30,515 nucleotides of DNA from Xenoacremonium recifei (GCA_012184525.1 WOFQ01000134.1:1-30515); one strand, 5' to 3'. Shown: positions 11,139 through 22,650, counted from the stretch's first letter. Numbers and translations are program-made. Notes: generated by a model from the sequence alone, not told the origin.

Positions 11139-13163
11139 CTACTCCACTTCAGATACCCTGCCATCTGTAGTGTTCGACTTCTTCAATTCTTCCTGGCCTC
11201 CAGAAGTTACTCCCAGTTCAGCTCTGATTTGATTCATGCGAATCTTATCCTGTTCGCCCTGATTGCCACCAAACAGTTTGTCCATGTCTTTCATTGGGAT
11301 CCCTTTAGTTTCAGGGACAAAGAAAGCCACCCAAAAGACAAGGATGGCGCAAAATACTATTCAATCAAGATGAGCCTCTAGCCTATGAATTAGAAATGAG
11401 GGGTGAAAATATACCCATGTAAAAGTAGAAAGTGCCAAACTCGAGGGTACGAAGCATTCGAGGGCTGACTAAAGCGACAACGAACTTGAAAAGTAACTTT
11501 GTTAGTCCAATACCACATTTTGGTTGTAGATATACTCACATTGCTCAGCCAGTTTGTTCCAATGGCCATTCCGACAGCTTGAGATCTAACTCCTGGAGGA
11601 AAAATTTCCGCAGGAAGCACCCAACCTACGCAACCAATACTAAAGGCAAAACTGCTGATAAAGACCCAGATAAAGGCAACTGCTGCCCATCCCGCTGTCT
11701 TGTTTTCCAACCATGAGTCCTTATAGACGGCGTAAAGAGTGGCTACTATGAGGTGTGAGGTGGTCATACCAACACCGCCAAGTATTAATACCTTCTTCCT
11801 ACCCCACCGATCGAGATACATGACAGCTGGAATAGTGGAGAGAAAATTGATAATACCAATAACTCCAGTGGCAAGAAGGTCAACTGAGTTACCTGAGAGT
11901 CCGATCTTTTGGAAGATTTGTGGTGCGTAGTAAATTATAGAATTAACGCCTAGGATTTTCTTGTCAACATGTATTACTCTTCTATAATTTGTGGATCAGC
12001 TTACCTGTAAATTGTTGCAGAAATTGGAGGAGACATGCAATAAGTAGTCGACGGTTGAGATGTCGAATAAGCAAGAGAGACTTGTATTTTTCCACAGCTA
12101 GCTTAATGCGTGAGGTGACGCCGGGATATATCTCCGCGGCTGTTCTCTGGTCGAAAATCGAAGCAGCTTTAATCTCGAGGAGTTCAAGTCGAATACGATA
12201 ATCATCTTCAGGAACACGGCGAATGCGGATTAACGTAGATTTTGCGTCTTCTTCTCTATCTGCCAGATTTCAATAGCCACACTTTAAAGATTATCCAATT
12301 ATTTCACTAACCTTTCATTAACAGCCAGCGAGGACTGTATGGGAGAAAGAATGTTCCAATCACGAGAACAAGAGAGGGGACGCACTGAAGCGCCAGTGGC
12401 AATCGCCAAGCTGCAGGAGACTGTTCCTCGCCAGTTCCGCCAATATGCTGAGTTCCGTAGTCAATCCAAAAGGAAATCATTACGCCGACGGTGATGCCAA
12501 GTTGCTGTAGGGCAATAAGACTTCCTCGGAGATTTGGGGGCGCCAATTCGCCAAGGTATAGAGGTACTGCCATTGATAATTGACCGATTGAAAAGCCAGC
12601 AACGAATCGGCCCACGAAAATCATAGGGACGTTAATAGCAGAGGCTTGGATCACTGACCCAGATAGAAAAATAATGTTAGCAAGAAGAATAGACCAACGT
12701 CGAGAAATTCGGTCTGCAATTGGCCCATTTACTAAAGCACCAAACATAGCACCCAGTGTCAGAACGGCCACCATCCATCCTTGAAGGGTTGCATCGCTGG
12801 CCAGCACTGGGAAGGTTTCTCTCTGCAAGGTACGTCAGGAACGTATGAAAAGCCATATTCTGAGAATTAGCTCACAAAGTCGTGCATGACTAGCAGACCG
12901 CTAATCACTCCTTGATCATAACTAGGATGCAGATTAACCCCTACCCTGACTAACAAGGTTAATATAAGTACGAACCCAAATAATAAGCCTCCAATACTAG
13001 AGAAACATGCAATGGAAAGGATGAACGGTTCCCTTACGAGGCCTCGATAACCTATACCTTATATGTTAGCGAAAGGATCAGTATGTGAGAATTATTGAGG
13101 AGTACCTGGTTCTCCGTAGGCAATGCCCACATCGCCCATACCTGCGTTAGGGGAGGCAACCAT
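11139..13163 (-). CDS. MFS sugar-porter family transporter
   Basis: Plasma-membrane 12-helix transporter of the sugar porter family. CDS complement(join(11139..11356,11415..11484,11540..11949,12005..12259,12312..12822,12876..12921,12976..13051,13106..13163)), 547 aa; seven GT-AG introns of 52-58 bp all keep phase. Family marks in order: GGLLFGYDQGVISG in helix 1 (joined across an intron), DRISRRW in the loop after helix 2, GRFVAGFSIGQLSMAVPLYL, the PYSPRWLL loop after helix 6, a long charged central loop, QFLQQFTGVNSIIYYAPQIF in helix 7, DRWGRKKVL, and PETKG after helix 12. A hydrophilic C-terminal tail follows. The start gives a short hydrophilic N-terminus before helix 1. A TATA box lies about 90 bp upstream. 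It is divergent from the BVMO gene. The substrate may be a sugar, a polyol or the cluster's carbon source. Confidence 0.92.
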
Positions 13164-13250
13164 GACTGATAATTCTTCAAAGGCGAGATAAAATGGATTG
13201 TACAGAAAATGCTGTGACTGAGAGTTGGGACTTCTGGGGATCAGACGGAG

Positions 13251-13260
13251 TATTTATACC
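13251..13260 (-). promoter_or_regulatory. TATA box of the sugar-transporter gene
   Basis: On the minus strand the bases read GGTATAAATA, a near-perfect TATA element about 88-97 bp upstream of the ATG at 13163. Position and sequence fit a core promoter; the transcription start itself is not visible. Confidence 0.6.
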
Positions 13261-13300
13261 ATAGTAACCACATATATCTGTGTGAATCCATCAAAAGAAC

Positions 13301-13338
13301 GGGGTGGAACGCGGGGTCTGGGGTCCGGGGTCTGGGGG
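13301..13338 (+). repeat. G-rich tract with five G runs (G-quadruplex type)
   Basis: GGGG, an 8-base spacer, then GGGG-TCT-GGGG-TCC-GGGG-TCT-GGGGG. Three short loops of three bases separate four runs of at least four G. It is a degenerate GGGGTCT/GGGGTCC direct repeat on the + strand about 140-175 bp upstream of the transporter ATG. Confidence 0.7.
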
Positions 13339-14517
13339 TTATTCACGATCAAGTGAGTCAAAGCGGAGTTAGTTCTACCTGCATCCTCGCATCAAGGGAA
13401 GACTTCCCATTCCTTCCCTTCTTTGGATCCAGTACAAGCGGAGTTGATTTCGTGTGGAAGCCATTGGGAATTTCGGCATGGTTTCCCGACCACAAGAGCT
13501 TAGTTGCAGAACGGCTTGAAGTAGCTCAAGAACCTAACCGATCACCGAAGTTAATTATGACACCATAACAAATACCCCAGCATTTACTTTTTGGCGACTC
13601 TCTATAGGAGATACCAGACCGCATAAGGCTTGGCTCGTTCGGCCGAGCTGCCCAGTATTACCCTCGCCACATCCTTGGGGAAGATCCTTTTTCTCAGAGG
13701 GTTGGAAACCGTATTCCCTTCAGCTAGTTGATAACTATGGCTTTGAATGATAATTTTCACAATTAAAGCCAAATTCTAGATGTTGTCTCTGTTCCAGCAG
13801 CCCCATTTCCCATTTTATCAATGTTTGATCCCAGGTCGTCCATCTAAGAATGTTTACCACGAGGAGGAAATACAAGGAATTCGCTTTGGAGAAATTGTGA
13901 GTCCGTCGAATCAATAATTAGGTCTCTAAATCGTTGGACTGAGGTCGAAGTAATTTAGACTCGGGAAACTTTCCTGTCGATCGGCTGAATGCAAACCAAA
14001 TTCATCTCTCGAGGCGAAGTTAAAAGAGTGAACAGGGATGATAGCAACACCTCGCCAAGATTTCTTACTGACCATTTATTAGGCTGCTTGGCAGCTTCGC
14101 ATGGCTCACGTTGCGAGTCTAGTTGACTAAATTCCCTTTCATATGCTACGGAGTACACATGACTCTCAACCCTGGATATGAATCTGGATAAATTGGCGAA
14201 TGTGGGGTATCTTCTGTTATCATTCTTCAGGCTCCGAGCCGAGGCGGTCTCGCGAATTAAGCCATGTTCCTGAGCCCTCGGCTTCTATTCCCTATTTGCC
14301 AACTCGCTTCCAGGCAGCGAGATTCGGAACTCGCCACAGCTACCAGTCCAACTAACGATGTATCTAACCACCCTTTCCGTTGTGGACGATCTGAAGATAG
14401 AGTCACATAAATGAATCTTTTAAATGATCCCATTCCCGAGCCCCGAGAAAGAACAACCGATCCAATTACTTCTTTTCCAAAGACACATCCCCTACTCACC
14501 CATCTAAGACTTTTATC

Positions 14518-16328
14518 ATGGAATACGACACCCCTATTCTAATTATTGGCGCTGGTATGTCCGGTATGGCATACGCGGTCCAGCTAATTCGACAGTATGG
14601 GCTGAGGGACTTCGAAATTATCGAGAAGACCACCCAAGTTGCGGGTACTTGGTGGTTGAATTCCTATCCTGGATGCGGATGTGATGTGAGCCATGTCTCA
14701 CTGTAGGATTAAAAAGCATAGCTAACATAATGAAGGTCCCTTCCCACTTCTTCTCCTATTCTTTTGCTCTCAATCCAAATTGGTCGAGGAAGTTTGCCAT
14801 GCAACCAGAAATTAATGCCTATTTTGAAGATGTTGCCGATCAATATCGTCTCAGGCGGCACGTGAAATTCCAAACCGAAGTTCTATCTGCCGTCTGGGAA
14901 GAACCATCCGGAACATGGTTAGTGACAATGAAGGACATGAGGACCACTAAAGTCAGTCAGCAGCGGTGCAAAATTCTTGTGTCTGCTGTAGGTGCACTCT
15001 CAGTGCCAATGAAATGCGACATCCCTGGTGCATCGAGTTTCAATGGAAAACTATTTCACACTGCTCAATGGGACCACTCTTTTCAGTGGAAAGATCGAGA
15101 TGTAGTGGTAATCGGTATGTTATTTCACGACGTAAAAGAATTTGACTAACCATCAATCATTACTAAGGCAACGGTTGTAGTGCCACCCAAGCAGTTCCAG
15201 CCATGAGCCTTGGCGACGGAGCAGCCAAAAAGATCACCCAGTTCGCAAGACAGGCACATTGGCTTGCAGAACGCCCAAACCCAGAATACACTTCTACCTT
15301 CAAATGGGTGATGAGATGGGTCCCATTCGCTATGCGAATTTACCGTGCCAATCTCTACTGGCAGAAAGAAAGAGATTTCAGCGGCTTCGATATTGTCACT
15401 GGAGCGCAGATCCGCAAAGGGTGGACCAAAGAGACAACGGAATATATCATCAAGAACGCTCCAGCCAAGTATCGAGATTTTCTGGTTCCTAAGTCAGAGA
15501 TCGGTTGCAAACGTCGGGTAAATGATACGGATTACCTCTCTTGTCTACATAACGATAATGTGGAGCTGGTATACCAGGACCAGATTGACGAAATTATCCC
15601 CACTGGTGTTCGAACTCGCTCTGGAAGAGTTATTACTGCAGACGCCATTGTCCTTGCCCAGGGTTTCGAAACCCAAAAGCCATTAGCACCAATGAAGATT
15701 ATTGGTAAGAACGGAATCAGTTTAAATGAAAATGTAGGCAAAAAGTCATCCCATTTCTCTGATATTATTTACTAAAACCAACTTCTAGTGGAACCGTGTA
15801 AGTGACGGATCATCGTCATCGTACTTTGGGACCTGTTTTTCTGGATTTCCGAACTTCTTCGTCATGATGGGGCCTAACACTCTGAGTGGCCATTTATCGG
15901 TCATTTACACGTCTGAGTGTCAAGTCAATTTCTCACTGCGAGTCATCCAACCAATTCTTCGATCAATCGGTGTCACGAGATCCTTGGTTGGTTCAAAAAC
16001 AGACATTGTTGAAGTCTCAGCCGAGGCCGAGAGAAGAGATATTGAAAATGTCCAAAGGAAAGCCCAGAAACTTGTCTGGTCAACTGGTTGTTCATCCTGG
16101 TTCATTGATCCAAGGACTAAGAGAAATACGATCATGTTCCCCAACTGGCAGTACATCTTTTGGCTCGGAAGTGTGTTCATTCGTTGGGGAGACTTCGAGA
16201 TTCGACAATCTGCAAACTCGGCAAAAAAAAAGCGACCACAACTCGGTGTAGCCACCGCTATCGTCGCATTGAGCATTGTCGTTGGAGCCGGGTCTTATTA
16301 CCAGGGTCTACTATCATATTTCAAGTAA
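14518..16328 (+). CDS. Baeyer-Villiger type FAD monooxygenase with C-terminal membrane anchor
   Basis: Flavin monooxygenase expected to insert oxygen next to a ketone carbonyl, giving an ester or lactone, using FAD and NADPH. CDS join(14518..14685,14736..15114,15168..15733,15789..16328), 550 aa; three GT-AG introns of 50-55 bp in phase. FAD-binding GAGMSG lies at residues 11-16, with GTWW and YPG nearby. The type I BVMO fingerprint FxGxxxHTxxWD is complete at 158-169 (FNGKLFHTAQWD), followed by the NADPH-binding GNGCSA at 183-188, restored across intron 2. GPN and a conserved aromatic C-terminal part (SWFIDP, NWQYIFWLG) follow. The last ~25 residues are strongly hydrophobic after a KKKR cluster, so a tail anchor in an endomembrane is likely. 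It is related in layout to stcW-like fungal enzymes. The substrate is unknown. It is divergent from the transporter gene. Confidence 0.93.
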
Positions 16329-16885
16329 TTAAAATCGATTAACTATAGGAAGCACTACTTGCACGAGCAAATCAAGCCCACCAAGAGGAACATGCAGATA
16401 TGGAACTAGCAGAACAGCGCTTTGTTGAACTTGACGTTGATGACTAAAATTAATAATTGTATATATGAACACTTGCACAAATTAAAGTCACATTTTGTGT
16501 CTCGAGCTGTCTTCGGCTATTTTACGAGCTCATAGAAGTTATATGAACCACAAGAGTCTGAGTAGTCGCTCGCTTTCAACAACCCTCGTCAACTAAACGC
16601 AATTACACACAATTTTAGAATAGTGATGTCTAGTTTCAGTCTGAAAGTGCATTAATCATTGTATACCAACTGACTCAATTTGCTGAATCCAAAAACTGAA
16701 AGGTAGTCTCAGAGCATTTTAGGGAAAACAGAAAAAAGGCCTGATCGTGAATACACAATGATAAATTCTAGTCATTTCTTCTGAACTAGCCTTTTCCTTT
16801 CAGTTCCAAGACAATCAGTAGAATTCAAAAATAGCTGCATATCACAGCAGTAGAGCAGCTCCAATAATACTAGAGTAGCATAATA
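16329..16885. other. intergenic between convergent BVMO and FAD-oxidase relic
   Basis: No independent gene recognised. Directly after an AG at 16347-16348 a 32-codon acidic frame is open to a TAA at 16445-16447 (see findings). The rest is AT-rich 3' flank of the two convergent genes. Confidence 0.45.
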
Positions 16886-18696
16886 CTAGTTTGCTGTTTC
16901 CCATACATGGATATTCTCCAATCCTTTTACTCCAGAGATATCTCCCTAGTCAAGGTAATCACAGATTCTCCCTAGAAAATGCCATTGTCTTCGGACAGAC
17001 ATAAGCTTCTTGCCCTGCTCTTGACCCCAGAACCTAGTCTTTCGGACCTGGAAATCCGCGTCGCCCAGATATGCACCGTTCGAATGCTTTTCGACTTCTT
17101 TCATGACAGAAACAACCCAGTCATTACACCTTCTATCGTCCTCTTTGTCCTTCCAGATAGCGTAGACTCCACAGTAATGATCACTCTGCATTAAGAGCGC
17201 CATGTCGGGAAGGGTTCGGCGGGAACAAGGGAACATTGCATACTACAGTAGACGGATCGGCAAGGTCATGAAAGCTTTCTTAACAACGCTCGAGAGGTTC
17301 TCCGCGTTAGACACATATGCATTGTCGGCAAAATATCGATGCTTACAGCTATTAGTCTCCATTTCATAGATATACTGATCCTCGAGACTGGTCTCTTCGC
17401 AGAAATAGTGACGCAGGAAACCTTCCGGACGGGTTTCCTCGGCTAGACGTAACGCTGTCTTACCAGATTCAAGACTGTCCTTGAATATGATAATGAGGAT
17501 CTGAAAGGGCGACTCGTCATGTCCTTCGAGATACGCAGAAATAGCGCTTATCTCTGTATCTCTGTCATAGCCAGGAGTAATCTTGCGATTATAAGCTTCA
17601 TCCAGATAATCGAGAGCATACAGACAGAGATACATACCTTAATGATCCAGTCAAAGGCCTCTTCATATTTGGAGATTAGATATATATATATACGGAAGAA
17701 CACATGATCTTCGGAGCAGGTCAAGTCTAAAGATAAAAGCGTGTTGTGACCCCTGGAAATCCAGGACCACAGCCTCTTGCTCCCCACAAGTCGCTGTTCT
17801 GCTCGGAATCAGGGTGGACTAGATCGCCTTCAGCAGTTACCATATCTAGCCCGACAATCTGCTCGCATAACCAACGCCAGTTCTACAAGAGGAAAAATTT
17901 CAGATTCGAATCCCCGCGAATATCAAGAGGCGATAACGTTCTACCTACCCTGCAGTTCCAGCCCATTCTACCCTGTAAAAAAAAACCACCTTTATGGGGA
18001 TAGAGGATTAGCTTTTTCGAACACCAAGGAGAGGGGTACAAGTCTCTTCATCTAATATTGCCCTCCCGCTGATGGCAGTAAGGATAGAAACGACCCTGAT
18101 GCGAACCTACCGAGACCAACGTCTGGACAGTGACCAGAAGATGAGAGGAATCAGCGCCACTGTCGAGTAGCAAGGTTCGCATTGTGTGAAACAATTAATA
18201 TAGGAGAGTTATATCAATTGAGCTGAGCCTTAGGATTGCCCGTAAAACACGTCTTCGTTATTATGTCGATGTTTCACTAGGAATAGCGGGAGAGTTAGAG
18301 AAAACAAAGGGAATTTCATACCCTGCAGCAAACATCAACCCTTTCGGAAAAGGATATCCATTCAAGGTAATCCGATTCATGCTGGGTGACATGGCGACGA
18401 TACCCGCTATGTTCATCGAGCTGAATCTCGTTATCCTTGCCCAAGTCGATCAATATGGCGTTATCTCGAACAGCCCAGGAATGACCCCCGGACCCAACAG
18501 AGACCCTGCAATCCTTCTCAATACCAAGTTTGACGCCTTCAATAATATGCACTACTGAGGTGACTTCAATGACTCCTAGCGGAAAGCGCCCGGGACGGCG
18601 ATTGTTGAACACTCGGCCCACGCGAGCATCCCCGTAGCGTGCCTCTGTGGCGGATAACCGCTAGACTACGGGCAACTTTGTAGCTTGTTGAGACAT
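16886..18696 (-). pseudogene. decayed FAD-linked oxidoreductase (PCMH/BBE type)
   Basis: Minus-strand relic of a secondary-metabolism-type FAD oxidase. In order: MSQQATKLPVV, then RLSATEARYGDARVGR, VHIIEGVKLG, SGGHSWAVRDNAILIDLG (FAD-binding PCMH core), GLMFAAG, GHCPDVGLG, MGWNC, a Trp-rich part after an intron, GARGCGPGFPGVTTRFYL, YADNAYVSN-like RYFADNAYVSN, WYAMFP-like region, AYLGDADFQVRK, and C-terminal YLD. Disabling changes: TAG at 18661-18663; an extra base in GGG near 18403-18405 that shifts the frame before VAMSPS; TAG (17727-17729) and TGA (17721-17723) after TRFYL; TAG at 17243-17245 before YAMFP; TAG at 16946-16948. About 100 bp of non-family sequence lies between GHCPDVGLG and MGWNC. 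The final natural stop is probably 16886-16888. No functional protein is expected. Confidence 0.85.
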
Positions 18697-19123
18697 GTTC
18701 TTGCTTAGAAGAGCTAATAGAGAGATGAAATGAAAGATCTTATCTCTTCACAGACTTTCAGTTAATCATACTAGGACCGGGGCCCTTTCAGAATAGCTTT
18801 GCATGGAGATAGCTAGGTAACCTTTGAGACCTTGGCAGCCCACAAGCTTTCACGGAACGATTAGGATCCTTCCTCGGATTTGTTATGACAGTCCTCGGTG
18901 TTCCAGTATTGTTACTTATGACGCACTCAAACCTGAACTTAGTGTGTAGCAACCACGACCAGCCGCCGTGGGTGTCGATATGCCTTTTCGCTCTGCAAGG
19001 AGCAGCTTCTCCGAGCATCATGGGGTTGTTCGAGATCAGGTCAGAGACTAATTTAATCTCAACGCGCGATTCTAGCATCTGTATCCGTTCTAGCCATCAA
19101 AGAGCATCAAAGCACCGTTAAAA
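18697..19123. other. intergenic, no gene recognised
   Basis: 427 bp upstream of the FAD-oxidase relic and downstream of the esterase stop. A 96-codon minus-strand frame (18788-19078) has no motif. It should contain the old promoter of the relic. Confidence 0.45.
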
Positions 19124-20840
19124 TTAATGGACTACTGGAAGGCGGTATCGCTCGTAGCCAATATCATCTATAGCTAGCCAGAGCTTGATGTAAAGATTCT
19201 CTTCCAGGAGAGCTTTTGTTCGCGCATAATGCCTGGCTGCATCATCTTCTGACTCGGTCCGAAGCTCCCACCTGTGTTTAGCCTGCTTGCCTCCATAAAT
19301 CATCCATTTTTGATCAGAGCTAAATGGTTCCCAAGGATCTCTTGCGTGTGCAAAGCTCAACCAGTCCAGAGCCATTTTCTCCCCTAGTGTAGCCTGTTGA
19401 GCCGTCATACTCTCCCGCGCGTTGAGAAAGACGTAGGATAGATCAATGGCATGGTGTGCTTGACCTTTGACTTTGCCGTCGAGGGTCGACTGCTGGTCTA
19501 TGTGATAGGCAAAAGTCCGCGCAATGGGCGAATTATGGGCCAGAACAAAGTTGGCTATCTTGAAGTTCGCGTCGCCGCACATTTCCACAATGGCTTGCAC
19601 CACCTGATCGTGAGAAATCCCCACCGTAACACCATAGAGCTCGAATATTCTATCGGCCTCATCAGCAGACATGTGCTTCAACATGCGTTGGCGGAAGAAG
19701 CTTAAGTCGTGTTTAACTGCGACTTGCCGCCACAGTTCACCTTCATCATGTGTGTCGCCAATCATAATAGATTCGAGCCACGATGGGAGCGACGAGCCAA
19801 ACTCAAGGGATGGTTTCGATGCATGGAACACACCATCCCAGCACGGATGGTAGACCGTGAAGTCGGAAGGTTCTGCGTGGAGAGTCGCCCGAGTTAGAGT
19901 GGTTTCAGGCAAGGCTCGTAGCTTATCCAGGGCATTCGGATCGTCAGGCGAGATGTCCACGTATCGCAGCAGATTATCGAAACGCTCCTGATGGCGCTCA
20001 AGAGACCAGTTGAAGACAAGATTCAACGAGCCCGACATCAGTATAGCCCGGTGGAAGCAAGCGGGGGTTGCCGCTGAGATTTGCTGCGCGACAGAAATTC
20101 CCCCGGCAGATTCACCAAAGATGGTGACGCTGCTTGGATTACCACCAAAGTGTTTGATATATTTCTGCACCCATTCAAGGGCTACCTGTTGATCGTTTAA
20201 GCCGAAGTTACCAACGCCTGTATACCCGTCTCTCATAAGATCTTGTTGAATCTGCTTGGAGGCTAAAAACCCCCCGATCCCCAGACGGTAGTTGATGGCG
20301 ACGGTGACGACTGGCAAACCATGCTGCAGACCGTGCGAAGCAAAGTTTGCCATGTCGAAAATCGGATGATAGTTGCCTCCGAAAAAATAGGCGCCACCGT
20401 GAATCCAGACCATTACTGGATATGGCCCTGGAATAGCGCAATCGGGCGGGGGGGCCACGATGTTCATGTTCAGACATTCCAGATCGTCTGATGGCCACTC
20501 CGAGAACCCAGGCAGGTCAATCTCTTGCACAGGAAGTAACGGATCGTCAGTGAGGTGATACTCAGGGGGGCTGGGATAGCGAGGCCTGTCAATCATTTTT
20601 TTCCACTGGTGAGCCACAAATCGATTGATGTAGCGTGCCAATTGCTTACCCTAGCTTGGTGCCATCGTGGAAATGGTTTTGCCACTCCGTTGCGAGAGTT
20701 GCCCTTGTCCAGCGCTTCTGGACCCTTGCATACGGCACGCCAAAATACTGTTTAAGACCATTTTCATATCGCCAGCCTCGCAAAGACCCAAGACCAGGAA
20801 TCTCAATAGTTTCTTTCTCGAGAGGAATCTTTCGCGTCAT
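19124..20840 (-). CDS. type-B carboxylesterase (alpha/beta hydrolase)
   Basis: Hydrolase of carboxylic esters. CDS complement(join(19124..20585,20650..20840)), 550 aa, normal for the family. The single 64-bp intron uses the acceptor after GATTGACAG, which joins DGTKLG to PRYPSPP in frame; the nearer CCAG acceptor breaks the frame. Family marks: YFGVPYA near the N-terminus, the Cys-containing ECLNMNIV segment, oxyanion-hole HGGAYFFGG at residues 126-134, nucleophile elbow GESAGG with Ser223, and a likely catalytic His in GQAHHAIDLSYVF. No signal peptide is seen, so it is probably intracellular. It is divergent from the Zn2Cys6 gene at 21165 across 324 bp that include a 15-A tract just before its ATG. 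In context it could open the ester or lactone made by the BVMO; this is inference. Confidence 0.93.
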
Positions 20841-21164
20841 TATTCAAAAAAAAAAAAAAAGGGTTACGAATTTATTGAGCGGCTCTAAGGGAGTCTCCAT
20901 CTATAACATTATATACAGAGTACGGAGTATGTAGAGTCTTAATCGCTAATCAGCTAGGTCAGCTCGATGCCAAAGACTATGAACTAGACCGCAAGCGGTA
21001 TCGATAAGAGTGTTTTGCTAGACCCTCTGTTATGCAGGCGTTTAGAGCTATTAGCAGCGTGCGGCATTTTTGGCAACTAAGTAGCTACTAAATCTTAGGA
21101 CCCATTTCCTCGTTGTCAAGATACTGATCCTAAACTTCGTCCTCTAGGTTCGTTCCATCTCGGT
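20841..21164. promoter_or_regulatory. divergent promoter between esterase and second regulator
   Basis: Holds an A15 tract at 20846-20860 (T15 on the esterase-sense strand, 5 bases before its ATG) and an inverted repeat CCGC-AA-GCGG at about 20990-20999, i.e. everted CCG/CGG triplets that could be a zinc-cluster site. A TATA-like TTATATAC lies near 20910. No gene seen. Confidence 0.5.
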
Positions 21165-22599
21165 ATGTGTCATATCATGTCGTATCCAAATCGCTCTCGA
21201 ACAGGCTGCTGGACGTGCAAACGGATGCATCGGAAATGTGATGAGCAGAGGCCCACTTGCGGTCCCTGTAACCGAGGAAGAAAGCCCTGTGAAGGCTACT
21301 CGGTCAAGCTGATCTGGAAAGACACCAACAACAAGGTTCCGAAAAGTCGGTTCCAGGCCGAGCCTGCTTACGAGCAGAGACAAACAGAGTCGACACCGCT
21401 AGTACGTGTGGACACGACTTTTCCAATCAGTGACACGCAGGTGAAACTCTTGAATAATTGTTGGTCCCTCTACAAGCATTAAAAATTGATCAACCATTAG
21501 CTAACTGACTTGACAATCTCAAGTCCGGAGTTTTGGTCATCGCACACTTGGAAGTCGCGTTTTAGGGAAAAGCCCTATGTTTGAGTGGGCAGTACCTCTT
21601 TCATGGCAGTCATTACCAGTCTCTCGCATTTGCGTTGCTTATCAGGCATACCTCGAGCCAGACTCTCGGCATCTTTTTGTGCCGTACTTTGAGGAAACAG
21701 TACAGCTGTTCAAGGAAACTTTAGAAAGCGGTAATATCCAAGATGTGACCGTCTTGTTAACCGGGGTCCTTATCTGTAGTATCAGTGTAAGTCCTAGTCA
21801 CGGCCAATCTACTGCTGTCGGCTCATACCTTCCTCCGCCTTAGATAATGTCTTTGCTCCTGTGGACGCCACATATTGAAGGGCTTGTTGCAATTCTCCAG
21901 CAACAGGGACTAGATAAAGTCGAGACGCCGCGCTGCGACTTCACTCAGTTTCTCTTGGAAGGTACTGGCCTACTCGATCTCCCCGGCGCAACGATCGGCC
22001 GTCGCAATCCATGCAAAAGGATCTGGAATCAATTCGTGACCCCTTTAGGGATGTCAGGAATCGAACCAACGTCTGGCCTGCCACGCTCTCTTATTGACAT
22101 TATGGCCGCCATAGACACGACTGACATGGAACGCCAAATACTGCTCTGGACACCTGAGCAGGCAGACCATGTTCTCCAATACCATTTCTGGGAAGCCCAT
22201 AGACTAGCTATCTTGCTGTTCAACCATTTCCAACACCATGATGACGGTGGAGTAGAGCCAAGCAAAGGCCAGAGCGAAAGTCTTGTCATGAGGATACTGT
22301 CTTGTATTCATGAGCTGCAAAATGAAGACGATGATCCTTTCCCAACATCGCTTCGTAAATGCGTGCTCTTACCATTGTTCTATGCGGCATTGGGCACATA
22401 CGAGCAGTCTGCGACTAGGCACTTGGTTTCCCACGAGTTTCGGGTGTTTATGGGAGACAGGCAACAAATCAGTGATCAGACAGCTTGGGCTATCATTATG
22501 GAAGTTTGGAATCAACAAGCTGCGCAACCGGGTTGCAATACTCTAGTAATGGCGCACCAGTTTGCAACCGAAATGAAAGTAGAGCTACACTTGTACTGA
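21165..22599 (+). CDS. Zn2Cys6 transcription factor with fungal regulatory domain
   Basis: Nuclear regulator. CDS join(21165..21459,21524..21786,21844..22599), 437 aa; introns of 64 and 57 bp are GT-AG and phase-consistent (intron 1 joins LLNN to FRSFGH, intron 2 joins ICSIS to IMSLLLW). The zinc cluster is at residues 15-42: Cys15, 18, 25, 32, 35 and 42 in GCWTCKRMHRKCDE...PTCGPCNRGRKPC, the sterol-uptake/UPC2-like or Fungal_trans_2 style with RSRTGCWTC at the very N-terminus. A second ATG at 21177 (MSYPNRSRTG) is an equally possible start. The rest is alpha-helical, e.g. YFEETVQLFKETLESG. Divergent from the carboxylesterase, the position often taken by a pathway regulator. It is not close in sequence to the regulator at 435-2546. 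Confidence 0.88.
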
Positions 22600-22650
22600 G
22601 ATAATTTGATCTGTTTGTTCCCCGAGAATATCCTTCCGCCACATTGCGAT

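Larger units (their letters stand above)
13164..14517. promoter_or_regulatory. divergent intergenic region between transporter and BVMO genes
   Basis: 1.35 kb without a convincing gene. It holds the transporter TATA box, a G-rich tract (13301-13338), two copies of AAGCGGAGTT (13361-13370 and 13436-13445), and a short inverted repeat GCTCG-N6-CGAGC around 13637-13652. Open frames here (for example 13955-14158 and 14257-14499 on the minus strand) lack motifs. Confidence 0.5.

Noticed and set aside
18618..18663. Hairpin with arms CCCGTAG/CTACGGG and an inner GCGG-TTAT-CCGC, resembling a tRNA acceptor stem and D-arm with an A-box
   Set aside because: It is only about 43 nt, has no anticodon arm, T-arm or B-box, and it overlaps the recognisable N-terminal coding text (SATEARYGDARV) of the FAD-oxidase relic.
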